From positions 1-64,000 of the forward strand of contig CAZLMG010000007.1 of assembly GCA_964560765.1 (NCBI GenBank): a DNA stretch of 64,000 nucleotides, written 5' to 3'. Positions 16,616-25,448 of this stretch are shown one piece after another (the stretch's first letter is position 1; each line of letters starts with the position of its first letter). This DNA comes from CAZLMG01 sp964560765 (GTDB taxonomy: Bacteria; Bdellovibrionota_B; Oligoflexia; Oligoflexales; CAZLMG01). Made by a program: the position numbers and the translations under genes. The notes beneath the pieces were generated by a model. The model was not told where the DNA came from and ran no database searches. It saw only the letters and a list, made by a program, of their open reading frames with translations.

Positions 16616-17494
16616 CTAGAAACGAAGCAGACTCAAAGCCATGTCGGGCGAAGAGTTGGCTTGTGCCAAAGTTGCGTTCGATGCCTGTGCGAGAATTCGC
16701 GCCTGGGCGAAGTTCGCTGTCTCCGAAGCAAAGTCCACATCTTTGATACGGCTGCGGGCGGTGGTGAGGTTTTCGACGCTGATACCAAGGTTATTGATGG
16801 TTGAGACGAAACGGCTTTGGATTGATCCGAGTGTTGCTCGCTCGGAGGCAAATCGCGCAAGGGAATTATCCAGAACGGTCAACTTGGCGGCGATATCGTC
16901 ACGGCTCGGACCTTCATCTTCTGGATCCAATGGACCAATCTCATCTTCGCGGCCAAGACCGAGCTCATCAGCGTCAAACTTCAACCCTTCCAGGTTAATG
17001 GTGATGGTGTCCACATTATCACTGGGTTCACTGCCGTTGGTGCCGACTTGCACCACGAACTCGTCTTTAGAGTCAGGATTGAAGAAATAGGTACCGTTGA
17101 ACTCGGCCGTGTTCTTGATACGGTCTAGCTCGTCCACGAGCTGTACATATTCTTTGTTGAGGTAAGAACGCTCTTTGTCGCCGATGGTGTCAGAAGCAGC
17201 TTGTACGGTCAGTTCGCGCAGACGTACGACGATGTTGGTCATCTCGTTCATGGCGCCTTCTGCAGTCTGCACCATCGAGATGGCGTCATTGGCATTTCGT
17301 CGACCTACGTTTAGACCACGCGTCTTGGCGTTGATCTGTTCAGATACGGCCAACCCGGCGGCGTCATCGGCGGACTTATTGATTCGATAACCCGAAGACA
17401 GGCGCTCCATGCTCTCTTGCATCTTTGTTTGGTTTTCACCGGCGAAGCGCTGAGTGACAAGACTTGAAACGTTAGTGCGGATTCTCATGCCCAT
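16616..17494 (-). CDS. fliC: Flagellin (promoter-proximal copy)
   Basis: Filament subunit of 292 residues. Canonical N-terminal (MGMRIRTNVSSLVTQRFA, MERLSSGYRINKSADDAAGL) and C-terminal (SRIKDVDFASETANFAQARI, LAQANSSPDMALSLLRF) assembly domains surround a short acidic centre. It differs from the distal flagellin in the middle and in many core positions, so the two are diverged paralogues rather than a recent duplication. A FliA-type promoter lies upstream (17577-17603) with a hairpin in the leader (17547-17568), and AGGGAGG precedes the ATG. Confidence 0.96.
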   Translation of the reverse strand: MGMRIRTNVSSLVTQRFAGENQTKMQESMERLSSGYRINKSADDAAGLAVSEQINAKTRGLNVGRRNANDAISMVQTAEGAMNEMTNIVVRLRELTVQAASDTIGDKERSYLNKEYVQLVDELDRIKNTAEFNGTYFFNPDSKDEFVVQVGTNGSEPSDNVDTITINLEGLKFDADELGLGREDEIGPLDPEDEGPSRDDIAAKLTVLDNSLARFASERATLGSIQSRFVSTINNLGISVENLTTARSRIKDVDFASETANFAQARILAQASNATLAQANSSPDMALSLLRF

Positions 17495-17546
17495 GATATG
17501 GTCCTCCCTGAACCGTTGTGTTCCCCCAATTCCCTGGAGGAAGGGT

Positions 17547-17568
17547 CAAGTCTCAACCGTGAGACTTG
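17547..17568 (-). other. Hairpin in the flagellin mRNA leader
   Basis: CAAGTCTCA and TGAGACTTG form a 9-bp perfect stem with a 4-base loop in the 5' untranslated region, between the FliA promoter and the flagellin start. It could stabilise the mRNA or bind a post-transcriptional regulator; it has no U tract. Confidence 0.5.
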
Positions 17569-17576
17569 CTAGGACT

Positions 17577-17603
17577 CCATCGTGAGTTTGGTGAAAAGCT
17601 TTA
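17577..17603 (-). promoter_or_regulatory. FliA (sigma-28)-type promoter of the flagellin genes
   Basis: On the minus strand TAAAGCTT (17603-17596, 7 of 8 to consensus), 11-base spacer, CACGATGG (17584-17577, conserved CGAT core). The spacer length matches the consensus, and the location about 80 bases before the flagellin ATG fits. Confidence 0.6.
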
Positions 17604-17665
17604 AATTAATTTTGATTAATGACAAATATTATTGGTAAGTGCTGTCGTTACCGGGGTGTAGATAA

Positions 17666-18649
17666 ATGTCCAATGATTTAGGGTTCTTACTCAAATCGTC
17701 GGCTGCGGAACTTCAGGATATTCTGGTTAAATTTCAGGGTGTTATGATATCATGCTCGGGACACCTTGATTCTACAGCTCTTTTTCACGTTTTGAGCTCT
17801 CTTTCCAAACAGAAAAAAAAGTTTCTGCTGGGCGTAATTCACTTCAACTACGGTCTGAGAGGAGCGGATTCGGACGAGGACCAAGCGTTTGTTCGTGAAT
17901 TGGCAAAAAGCGCGGAACTTCCATTTTATGCCCGACGAGTCGGCACAGATTTCCCAGAGTTTGCCCCCGGCAAGTCGATCCAAGAGTGGGCTCGCGATGC
18001 GCGCCGGCAATGCTATTCGGAGTTAGCCGGTGACCGAGTCGCTGTCGCCTTAGGACACCATCAGCACGACGTGGCGGAAACCGTCCTGATGCGCCTAGCG
18101 CGCGGCTCGGGACCTGGGCAACTATCTGGAATTAAAAGTATAAGTGGGAATATTTGGCGGCCGATGTTGGCCGTTTCCAGGCGGCAGATCGAGAATTGGG
18201 CTGTAAAGTATGCTTGGAGGCATCGAACTGACCACAGCAATGATAGACTAGAGTACAGTCGTAACGTCATCCGCCACCAGGTTCTCACGCAGCTTGAAGA
18301 ACTGTACCCAGGTGCCAGCGAAAGAATCGCCGCTTGCGCCGAAGATATGGCCGAAGTGAGCGATGCATACTTGCAGTACGCGCCAATCGTACAAGGTGCA
18401 AATGGTCTGGAGTTGGCAACTGACTGGATTCGCAGTCAGAGTGACGGTGCTGCTTTGGGAGCTATCTCCCGCCTGGTCCAGAAGAGTGTCAAGGAGAGGC
18501 CGCAGCTGTACCGCCGTGAACTGCTGAAGTTTGTTCGGGCGGCAAAAGGTAGCTCTGATCGGAGATTCTTGGAGTTTCCTGTTGGACGTCATGGTTGGCT
18601 GGTGGCGCAAGATGGGATGATTCGCTGGCGAGGCCAGCCTGGGTGCTGA
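17666..18649 (+). CDS. tilS: tRNA(Ile)-lysidine synthetase, variant P-loop
   Basis: Attaches lysine to C34 of tRNA-Ile(CAU) using ATP so that it reads AUA. The N-type ATP-pyrophosphatase fold is clear: HFNYGLRGADSDEDQAFV, and LGHHQHDVAETVLMRLARGSG, both TilS signatures. The PP-loop, normally SGGxDS, reads SGHLDS (residues 31-36): the second glycine is His. Length 327 is short compared with E. coli TilS (432); the C-terminal substrate domain seems reduced. It starts the plus-strand run that leads into ftsH 98 bases later, as tilS-ftsH does in many bacteria. Confidence 0.88.
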   Translation: MSNDLGFLLKSSAAELQDILVKFQGVMISCSGHLDSTALFHVLSSLSKQKKKFLLGVIHFNYGLRGADSDEDQAFVRELAKSAELPFYARRVGTDFPEFAPGKSIQEWARDARRQCYSELAGDRVAVALGHHQHDVAETVLMRLARGSGPGQLSGIKSISGNIWRPMLAVSRRQIENWAVKYAWRHRTDHSNDRLEYSRNVIRHQVLTQLEELYPGASERIAACAEDMAEVSDAYLQYAPIVQGANGLELATDWIRSQSDGAALGAISRLVQKSVKERPQLYRRELLKFVRAAKGSSDRRFLEFPVGRHGWLVAQDGMIRWRGQPGC

Positions 18650-18747
18650 TGATGAGGCGCAGATAAGTCGGCATTTTTAGCCTGAACTGCCTCGCCCAAG
18701 ATGCTAGACTTTTGTGACTATTTTCGTCAAAGGAAGGACCCGAACGA

Positions 18748-20724
18748 ATGGCGAAGCAACCCTCGAGACAAGGCCAACAGCTAAAGTTTTTTGTCGCGGT
18801 TATCTGTTTTCTGATGCTGTTCTTGCTCTTTCAGATGACGGTAAAGCCGCGCGATGAAGCGTCGACCGTGAAGTTCTATGAATTCATCGAAGCTACAAAG
18901 TTGCCAGAGACGGATACTAATCACATCAAGGAAGTCACCTTCCGTCAAAACGAAGTCGTTGGTGTTCGTGTCGATAACAGTACGGTACGAACGTTTGTTC
19001 AGCACGATGCAGAGTTGCGTCGCGAGCTGATGGAGCGAGGCATCAAGGTCAATTACGAGGCACCTGAAGAGCCGAGTCTCTGGAAGAATATGCTGATCAA
19101 CTGGCTGCCGCTGATCGTTCTGTTTTTCCTGTTCTTCTTTTTCATGCGCCAGTTGCAGATTGGTGGCGGTAAGGCCATGTCATTTGGCAAGAGCCGCGCT
19201 AAGCTGTTGACCGAAAATCAGTCAAAGCTAACGTTTCAGGATGTGGCTGGTGTTGAAGAAGCCAAGCAAGAGCTGCAGGAAATTGTCGATTTTCTGTCCG
19301 ATCCAAAGAAATTCACGCGACTGGGCGGCCGCATTCCCAAGGGTGTATTGCTCATCGGACCCCCTGGTACCGGTAAGACCGTACTTGCAAAGGCCATTGC
19401 TGGCGAGGCCGGTGTTCCCTTCTTCAGTATCTCCGGATCAGATTTCGTCGAAATGTTTGTGGGTGTGGGCGCCAGCCGCGTACGCGATCTATTTGACCAA
19501 GCGAAACGCCATGCGCCTTGTATTGTCTTCATCGATGAGATCGATGCCGTAGGCCGCCATCGTGGTGCTGGCCTGGGTGGTGGCCATGACGAACGAGAGC
19601 AGACCCTAAACCAGCTACTCGTCGAGATGGATGGCTTTGAGTCTAACGAAGGCGTCATATTGATCGCCGCAACGAACCGCGTCGATGTCTTGGACCCGGC
19701 TTTGCTCCGACCAGGCCGATTTGATCGCCGCGTCGTTGTTCCTAACCCGGATTTAAAGGGCCGAGAAGCGATTCTGAAAGTACATACGCGAAAGACTCCC
19801 ATGTCCGACGATGTCGAGCTGCGCACTCTGGCTCAGGGCTCTCCGGGATTTTCTGGTGCCGATTTGGAGAACCTTGTCAATGAGGCTGCATTGATAGCCG
19901 CTCGATCGAATGCGGACAAGATCAGCATGCATCACTTTGAGTTGGCTAAGGACAAGGTCCTCATGGGACCCGAGCGTCGAAGTATGATTCTTGGTGAGCA
20001 CGAAAAGAGGACAACGGCTTACCATGAGGCTGGGCATGCTCTGGTAGCCTTAAAGGTTAAAGGTGCCGACCCGGTGCATAAAATCAGCATCATTCCGCGT
20101 GGACAAGCTCTGGGGGTGACCATTTTGTTGCCAGAAGAGGACCGCCTCACCATGTCCAAAGAGCAAGCGCAAGGCATGATTGCGTACGCCATGGGTGGAA
20201 GAGCTGGCGAGGAACTGATTTTTGGTCACTATACGACAGGGGCTGGCGACGACATCAAGAAGGCTACCTCCATCGCTCGGAAAATGGTCTGCAATTGGGG
20301 AATGAGCGAAAAGATCGGGCCACTCGCCTTAGGGCGCCAGCAGGAAGAAGTGTTCCTCGGCCGTGAGCTCACGCAAACCAAGCCATATTCCGAGAGAACG
20401 GCCGAGGAAGTCGATTCGGAGATTCGTAGATTCATCACTGAAGGGTACCAACGCGCCTTCACGATTTTGCAAGAGAATCGAAAAGTTTTGGAAGCCATGG
20501 CGGAAGCGCTGTTGGTCAAAGAGGTGCTGGATCGCTCCGAGATTGAACGAGTGGCCCATGGCGAGACAATTCTGACGGAATCTGACAAGAAGAATTACGA
20601 GGAAGCGCGACGCAAGCGAGCCGAGGAATACGGACGCAAGTTGCCTGAAGAAAAAGTCGCGAGCAGCGCTGCAAGCGAAACCATCGAAAGAACCGGATTC
20701 AAGCCGATTCCACAAGGTACATGA
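18748..20724 (+). CDS. ftsH: ATP-dependent zinc metalloprotease FtsH
   Basis: Membrane AAA+ protease that degrades misassembled membrane proteins and regulators. Transmembrane helix 1 is at about residues 13-30, a periplasmic domain follows, and helix 2 is at about 112-133. Walker A GPPGTGKT is at 204-211, Walker B IVFIDEIDAVG and the second region of homology follow, and the zinc site HEAGH is near residue 427. Length 658 is typical. GGAAGG lies upstream of the ATG. The stop overlaps the folP start by four bases, the common ftsH-folP arrangement. Confidence 0.98.
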   Translation: MAKQPSRQGQQLKFFVAVICFLMLFLLFQMTVKPRDEASTVKFYEFIEATKLPETDTNHIKEVTFRQNEVVGVRVDNSTVRTFVQHDAELRRELMERGIKVNYEAPEEPSLWKNMLINWLPLIVLFFLFFFFMRQLQIGGGKAMSFGKSRAKLLTENQSKLTFQDVAGVEEAKQELQEIVDFLSDPKKFTRLGGRIPKGVLLIGPPGTGKTVLAKAIAGEAGVPFFSISGSDFVEMFVGVGASRVRDLFDQAKRHAPCIVFIDEIDAVGRHRGAGLGGGHDEREQTLNQLLVEMDGFESNEGVILIAATNRVDVLDPALLRPGRFDRRVVVPNPDLKGREAILKVHTRKTPMSDDVELRTLAQGSPGFSGADLENLVNEAALIAARSNADKISMHHFELAKDKVLMGPERRSMILGEHEKRTTAYHEAGHALVALKVKGADPVHKISIIPRGQALGVTILLPEEDRLTMSKEQAQGMIAYAMGGRAGEELIFGHYTTGAGDDIKKATSIARKMVCNWGMSEKIGPLALGRQQEEVFLGRELTQTKPYSERTAEEVDSEIRRFITEGYQRAFTILQENRKVLEAMAEALLVKEVLDRSEIERVAHGETILTESDKKNYEEARRKRAEEYGRKLPEEKVASSAASETIERTGFKPIPQGT

Positions 20725-21551
20725 ACGATTTAGATGTTTTTCGACCTGCGCAGTCACTCAAAATACTCGGAATTCTCAACGTAACCCCCGATTCGTTTTC
20801 GGACGGGGGGCAGTACCCCACGAGAGAGACCGCTGCAGCACGTTGTCGGCAATTGATCGCGGACGGTGCCTCGTTGGTCGATATCGGCGCAGAGTCCACA
20901 CGTCCTGGCTCCGACTTTGTATCGGAAGTGGTGGAGTGGGATCGGCTGGAGCCAGTGCTGGAAGAGATCTTTGCGGCGGGCGTTTCCCCAGAGCGTCTAA
21001 GTATCGACACGAGGCGTGACGCTATAGTTCTTCGTTGCTTGGAATTCGGCATCAGCAATTTCAATTGCGTGTCCGGTCTATACAGCGACGACGTGCTAAG
21101 AAAAGTCCAGCTTCGAGGCGGTTCCGTGATGGCCATGCACATGCATGATGAGCCGGCCACGATGCAGCTAGCACCACTTGACCCTGGCGCAGCCGAAGTA
21201 AGAGTGGAAGCATTCCTTTACGAATGCCAAGATCGCCTGCGAAGGATCGGATTTGGTGACGATCAATACTACTTGGATCCAGGTATCGGTTTCGGTAAGT
21301 CCTTGTTGGCCAATTTGCGATTAGTTAGCCTGGCCGGTGTTTGGTCAAGGCATTTTCCCCTGTTGTATGGAATTTCGCGCAAGTCCTTTCTGGGCCGACT
21401 GTATGGGATCGATCAGCCCGACGCACGCGATGTACCAAGCAAGGTCATGGAAGTAGGTTTGTATTTGGCGGGTGTCCGTATGATTCGAACGCACGATGTT
21501 GCCGGGTTGAATCGATCGTTGACGGTGTTGAATAAAGAGATACGATCGTGA
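20721..21551 (+). CDS. folP: Dihydropteroate synthase
   Basis: Joins p-aminobenzoate to the pterin pyrophosphate in folate synthesis; the sulfonamide target. NVTPDSFSDGG near the N-terminus and DIGAESTRPGSDF are the two family signatures; DPGIGFGKSLLANL and SRKSFLGRLYG bind substrate. Length 276. Its ATG overlaps the ftsH stop, and its stop overlaps the GTG of cdaA, so translation of all three genes is probably coupled. Confidence 0.97.
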   Translation: MNDLDVFRPAQSLKILGILNVTPDSFSDGGQYPTRETAAARCRQLIADGASLVDIGAESTRPGSDFVSEVVEWDRLEPVLEEIFAAGVSPERLSIDTRRDAIVLRCLEFGISNFNCVSGLYSDDVLRKVQLRGGSVMAMHMHDEPATMQLAPLDPGAAEVRVEAFLYECQDRLRRIGFGDDQYYLDPGIGFGKSLLANLRLVSLAGVWSRHFPLLYGISRKSFLGRLYGIDQPDARDVPSKVMEVGLYLAGVRMIRTHDVAGLNRSLTVLNKEIRS

Positions 21552-22405
21552 ATGAACTCTTCGAACAGTTTTCAGGATATGCCGTCGTCGACATATTGTT
21601 GATGGCGACGATTATCTATCAACTGTTCATGTTCATACGCGGGACGCGTGCTGCGCAGATGGTTACAGGGATGTTGTTGATCGTCGGCGCCGTCTATGCG
21701 TTCGCGCAGCTATATCCCCTCACAACATTTAACTGGATGATGAGCAAGTTCTATTCCAGTTTCATCATCATATTGGTCATCCTCTTTCAGGAAGACATTC
21801 GCATGATGCTGAGTCGCATGGGAAAGAAGTCCTTCCTGGCGACCAATGAGCCATTTTCTTCCAAGCAGATCCTCGATGAGGTCACGCGTGCTGCAGCCGC
21901 ATTGGCCAGCAAGCGTATCGGAGCTTTGATTGTTTTGGAAAGAAACATCATCCTCAGTCGCTATGTTGACATTGGCATCCTACTCGATGCTCGGGTCAGC
22001 AAGGAGATTCTGGTTTCTGTTTTCCATCCATCTTCACCAATTCACGATGGTGCGGTCATCATTCAGCAGGGTCGATTAGCGGCAGCGGGATGTTTCTTGC
22101 CGCTGACTCGAGATGAAGATCTGGACCCGAATTTGGGCACCCGCCATCGAGCAGCCATTGGCATTAGCCAGGTCACAGATGCATTGGTGGTATTGGTCTC
22201 GGAGGAAGCTGGATCTGTGGCTCTCGTGGTCGATGGGCAGGTATCACGAGGGTTGGATGTCAAGGAGTTACGTAAAGCCCTGCGCAATCTCCTGAGCGGC
22301 ACTGAGAGTGAACATGCGGAGCGCAGAAGGCGCCGTGGCAAGAGTTTTGGTAACTGGTCGTTCATCAACCGCATGAAAATATTTGGCTCAGGAAGTCGCA
22401 AGTGA
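21548..22405 (+). CDS. cdaA: Diadenylate cyclase CdaA
   Basis: Makes the second messenger cyclic-di-AMP from two ATP. Three N-terminal membrane helices (about residues 12-32, 37-55, 69-83) precede the DisA_N cyclase domain with the catalytic DGA (167-169) and RHR (199-201) motifs. The C-terminal tail is basic. It is followed by a YbbR-domain gene and glmM, the standard cdaA-cdaR-glmM cluster in which CdaR and GlmM modulate the cyclase. GTG start overlapping the folP stop. Membrane protein, cytosolic active site. Confidence 0.95.
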   Translation: MNELFEQFSGYAVVDILLMATIIYQLFMFIRGTRAAQMVTGMLLIVGAVYAFAQLYPLTTFNWMMSKFYSSFIIILVILFQEDIRMMLSRMGKKSFLATNEPFSSKQILDEVTRAAAALASKRIGALIVLERNIILSRYVDIGILLDARVSKEILVSVFHPSSPIHDGAVIIQQGRLAAAGCFLPLTRDEDLDPNLGTRHRAAIGISQVTDALVVLVSEEAGSVALVVDGQVSRGLDVKELRKALRNLLSGTESEHAERRRRRGKSFGNWSFINRMKIFGSGSRK

Positions 22406-23331
22406 AGAAGTTTTTTCAGCTTCTATTCAAGAACCTGCCCTATAAATTGGGATCGTTGTTCATTGCGGTGATCATTTGGGGGATCGTTCAGGGCCAGGAG
22501 CAGCTGGAAATCGACCGAAAGATGACAGTCAATATAGCGGTAGCAGATGGCTATCTCATTCGCGGCGAATCGATTCGTCGGAAGGATGTAACCATATCTG
22601 GGCCGCGAGTGTTGGTAAGCGATTACGCAAGCCGACCTCTGGAAGCTTATGTTCGCATTCCGCGGGGAGCCGTCGGAAATATTCGCGTGCGCATTGGTCG
22701 TGAGTACTTGCGGGATTGGAGCGATCGTATAAAGCTAACCGTACACGATGCTTACATCACGGTATTTGTTGACGAAAAATCCACCCGGAATATGCCGGTT
22801 CGGGAAGTTCTGCAAGGAACGCCTTCGGAAGGATATTTCATTGAGAAGGTCACCATCAACCCACCCGAGGTGCAGGTTGTTGGGTTGAAGTCCGAAATAA
22901 AAAAGACTAAAGAGGTGGTCACCGAAACCATTGATATTTCCGGCATCAAGGAAAGTCGAACGGTGGAAGTGAACCTCAAGGGTCAGGGCCTTACGACCCA
23001 CGAGTTTGGAGTGGACACAGTATCGGTGATGCTTCAGGTTGGCGATTCTCGGGTGAATCGGAAGTTTGAGAACGTACCTGTGGAAATCGTGGGCACAGAT
23101 TACCTAACGAGCGTTCGGCCGAAGTTCGTCACGATAGAGATACAAGGAACGCCCAACGTTTTGAAGTTCGTGAAGACGTCCGACTTTCGAGCGTTTGTCG
23201 AGGCACGCGGGCTATCTCCTGGTCGCCATGAGCGAGCGGTGCAGGTAAAGATTCCCCCGGAAACGGTATTGATCGAGACCACGCCGGAAAAGGCGATTCT
23301 TGAGGTTATAGACCAGAAGCGAGTGAATTAA
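22402..23331 (+). CDS. cdaR: YbbR-domain regulator CdaR
   Basis: Predicted regulator of CdaA. It has one N-terminal membrane helix (about residues 12-30, YKLGSLFIAVIIWGIVQG) and an outside portion composed of several YbbR-type beta domains, recognisable by repeated stretches such as VTISGPRVLVSDY, NPPEVQVVGLKSEI and PKFVTIEIQGTPNVL. GTG start overlaps the cdaA stop by four bases. In other bacteria CdaR binds CdaA and alters its activity; that role is inherited from family and gene order, not shown here. Confidence 0.88.
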   Translation: MKKFFQLLFKNLPYKLGSLFIAVIIWGIVQGQEQLEIDRKMTVNIAVADGYLIRGESIRRKDVTISGPRVLVSDYASRPLEAYVRIPRGAVGNIRVRIGREYLRDWSDRIKLTVHDAYITVFVDEKSTRNMPVREVLQGTPSEGYFIEKVTINPPEVQVVGLKSEIKKTKEVVTETIDISGIKESRTVEVNLKGQGLTTHEFGVDTVSVMLQVGDSRVNRKFENVPVEIVGTDYLTSVRPKFVTIEIQGTPNVLKFVKTSDFRAFVEARGLSPGRHERAVQVKIPPETVLIETTPEKAILEVIDQKRVN

Positions 23332-23344
23332 TCAGGGGGTATTC

Positions 23345-24712
23345 TTGGGTAGGTTGTTTGGCACGGATGGAATACGTGGCGTTGCCAATGTTTATCCTAT
23401 GTCACCGGATTTTGTACTGCGACTTGGGCAGGCTATCGGGCTCTATTTTAAATCACGGCACCAGAACCCGAGAATTCTGATCGGCAAGGATACCCGTCGC
23501 AGTGGCTATATGCTGGAGCAGGCCTTGAGTGCGGGCATTTGTAGCGTGGGAGTTGATGTCGGGTTCCTCGGGCCGTTACCTACCCCCGGAATCGCATACT
23601 TGACCCGCGGGATGCGTGCCTGTGCGGGCATTGTGATATCGGCGTCGCACAATCCTTTCCAGGACAATGGTATTAAGATTTTCAATTGGGATGGCTACAA
23701 ATTACCTGACGCCGTTGAGGATGAACTCGAGACCATGCTTTCGCGCGACTTCAATGGCGAGCACATGCCCCAGGGAATGGGATTGGGCAAGGCGCGCCGC
23801 ATCGATGATGCGATCGGTCAATACGCAGTTTTTTTGAAGGAGCAGTTTCCAAAAAATCTCACCTTAGAGGGACTGCGTGTTGTCATCGATTGCGCGAACG
23901 GTGCTTCTTATAAAGTGGCCCCGAAGGTATTTGAAGAATTAGGGGCCGAAGTATTTCGCGTTGGTGTCGAGCCTAACGGCATGAACATCAATCAGGACTG
24001 CGGCGCTCTGTATCCGCAGCGCTTGAAGGAACAAGTTCACCTGTACAAGGCCGATATTGGCCTGGCATTTGATGGGGACGCCGACCGGCTCATTGTCGTC
24101 GATAACAAGGCAGAAATAGTTGATGGCGACCAGGTTTTGGCGGTCTGCGGCACGCACATGCTGAAGAATAATCGGCTCCACAACCAGGTCCTAGTATCGA
24201 CGATCATGAGTAATATGGGTCTTGATATTGCGATTGGTAAAGCTGGCGGCCGCGTTGTTAGAACGAAAGTTGGCGACCGCTATGTTGTCGAGGAGATGGT
24301 AAAGGGAAATTACACCCTTGGCGGCGAGCAGTCGGGCCATGTGGTATTTCGAGATAGCAGTACCACGGGCGATGGAATTTTGGCGGCGCTTAAGCTGTTG
24401 GAGATCATGGTGGAGTCTGGAACGAGCGTTGCTGACTTGAAGTCATGTATGACTCCGCTGCCGCAAGTCTTGCGCAATATAAAGGTAAAGAAAAAAGTAC
24501 CACTCGAGTCTTTGCCGAAGCTGACCAGGGCCATTACGGATGTGGAGCAGAAATTGGGAACTAAGGGTCGAGTCCTGTTTCGCTATTCTGGGACCGAAAA
24601 TGTTGCGCGCATCATGATCGAAGGCGAAGATCTGCGCGTCATTGAATCCATGGCGCTAGATCTCTCTACAGAGGCTTCGCGGGAAATCGAGACTGTTGGG
24701 GGCGAGGCTTGA
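23345..24712 (+). CDS. glmM: Phosphoglucosamine mutase
   Basis: Interconverts glucosamine-6-phosphate and glucosamine-1-phosphate for UDP-GlcNAc, the precursor of peptidoglycan and LPS. The phosphoserine loop is ISASHNPF with Ser101; the metal loop DGDADR and the sugar loop GGEQSGH are present; the C-terminal RYSGTEN phosphate loop is intact. TTG start with GGGGG upstream; length 455. It belongs to the cda cluster, where GlmM is also known to inhibit CdaA. Its stop overlaps the tsaE start. Confidence 0.97.
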   Translation: MGRLFGTDGIRGVANVYPMSPDFVLRLGQAIGLYFKSRHQNPRILIGKDTRRSGYMLEQALSAGICSVGVDVGFLGPLPTPGIAYLTRGMRACAGIVISASHNPFQDNGIKIFNWDGYKLPDAVEDELETMLSRDFNGEHMPQGMGLGKARRIDDAIGQYAVFLKEQFPKNLTLEGLRVVIDCANGASYKVAPKVFEELGAEVFRVGVEPNGMNINQDCGALYPQRLKEQVHLYKADIGLAFDGDADRLIVVDNKAEIVDGDQVLAVCGTHMLKNNRLHNQVLVSTIMSNMGLDIAIGKAGGRVVRTKVGDRYVVEEMVKGNYTLGGEQSGHVVFRDSSTTGDGILAALKLLEIMVESGTSVADLKSCMTPLPQVLRNIKVKKKVPLESLPKLTRAITDVEQKLGTKGRVLFRYSGTENVARIMIEGEDLRVIESMALDLSTEASREIETVGGEA

Positions 24713-25167
24713 GCGGAGGCCACGGATCGGGGTTCCGAGAGGAATTTTCCATTGCTCAGATCGCAGACGTGGCAGTAAGAGTCGCCGATGGCCTGAGAAG
24801 CTCCGAAAGATTCTGTCTGTGGCTCCGTGGTGATTTAGGTGCGGGAAAAACGACCTTCGTACGCCACATTCTATACCAGCTAGGATTGCCCCCGTCTTTG
24901 CCGGTCCCCTCGCCCACTTTTGCCTATATGCATGAATACAACATATCCGACCAATGGTTTGCTCACTTGGATCTTTATCGTGCAGACGGCATTGATTTGT
25001 TAGATTTAGGAATTGTCGGGGTCCGAGAGTATGCCGGCTACTTTGTTGAGTGGCCTGATCGCCTGACCCCGGGAGAGTTAATGGCAACGCACGAGCTGGA
25101 TTTAACAGTTGTTGGACACGACGTTCGGCACTTGGATTTCCGCTGGTCTGCATGCGAGAACGGATGA
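24709..25167 (+). CDS. tsaE: tRNA threonylcarbamoyladenosine biosynthesis ATPase TsaE
   Basis: ATPase partner of TsaB/TsaD in making t6A37 in tRNAs that read ANN codons. Walker A GDLGAGKTT is at residues 41-49, followed by the family motif VPSPTFAYMHEY and the LDLYR switch-like stretch; FVEWPDRL matches the later EWP motif. Length 152 is typical. It starts with TTG overlapping the glmM stop. tsaB and tsaD are not in the window. Confidence 0.93.
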   Translation: MSGGHGSGFREEFSIAQIADVAVRVADGLRSSERFCLWLRGDLGAGKTTFVRHILYQLGLPPSLPVPSPTFAYMHEYNISDQWFAHLDLYRADGIDLLDLGIVGVREYAGYFVEWPDRLTPGELMATHELDLTVVGHDVRHLDFRWSACENG

Positions 25168-25448
25168 AGATGATGCAGAATTCCCAAATAGAACGTGAGC
25201 CATCTACTTCCTTACAGAAGTCAGGTGTCACTCAGCTAAGACTCTTGGTTCCGGCTGTATATGCGGCAGGTTGGCTTACTGGTGGACAGCTGCAAACTGG
25301 CCTTGCTTCGATCAAAGCGGCAGAGGGTGGCTCGGCGACAGGCATGGTTCATTTCGTGGTGCTGTTCGCCGTGTCTGGGTGGTTGATCTTCAGGGCTATG
25401 AAGTTTGTCGCGATAGCCATCAAGTCGGGAGGACCTGCCGATGATTAG
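25164..25448 (+). CDS. Small membrane protein of unknown function
   Basis: Not recognised. From the preferred ATG at 25164, which overlaps the tsaE stop (ATGA), the product is 94 residues; an ATG at 25152 would add four. Two hydrophobic stretches (about residues 27-45 and 61-78) suggest two membrane helices with a polar, Gln- and Ser-rich N-terminus. It overlaps the Tpx-like gene start by eight bases, so it belongs to the same operon. No cysteine or catalytic motif is visible. Confidence 0.6.
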   Translation: MKMMQNSQIEREPSTSLQKSGVTQLRLLVPAVYAAGWLTGGQLQTGLASIKAAEGGSATGMVHFVVLFAVSGWLIFRAMKFVAIAIKSGGPADD

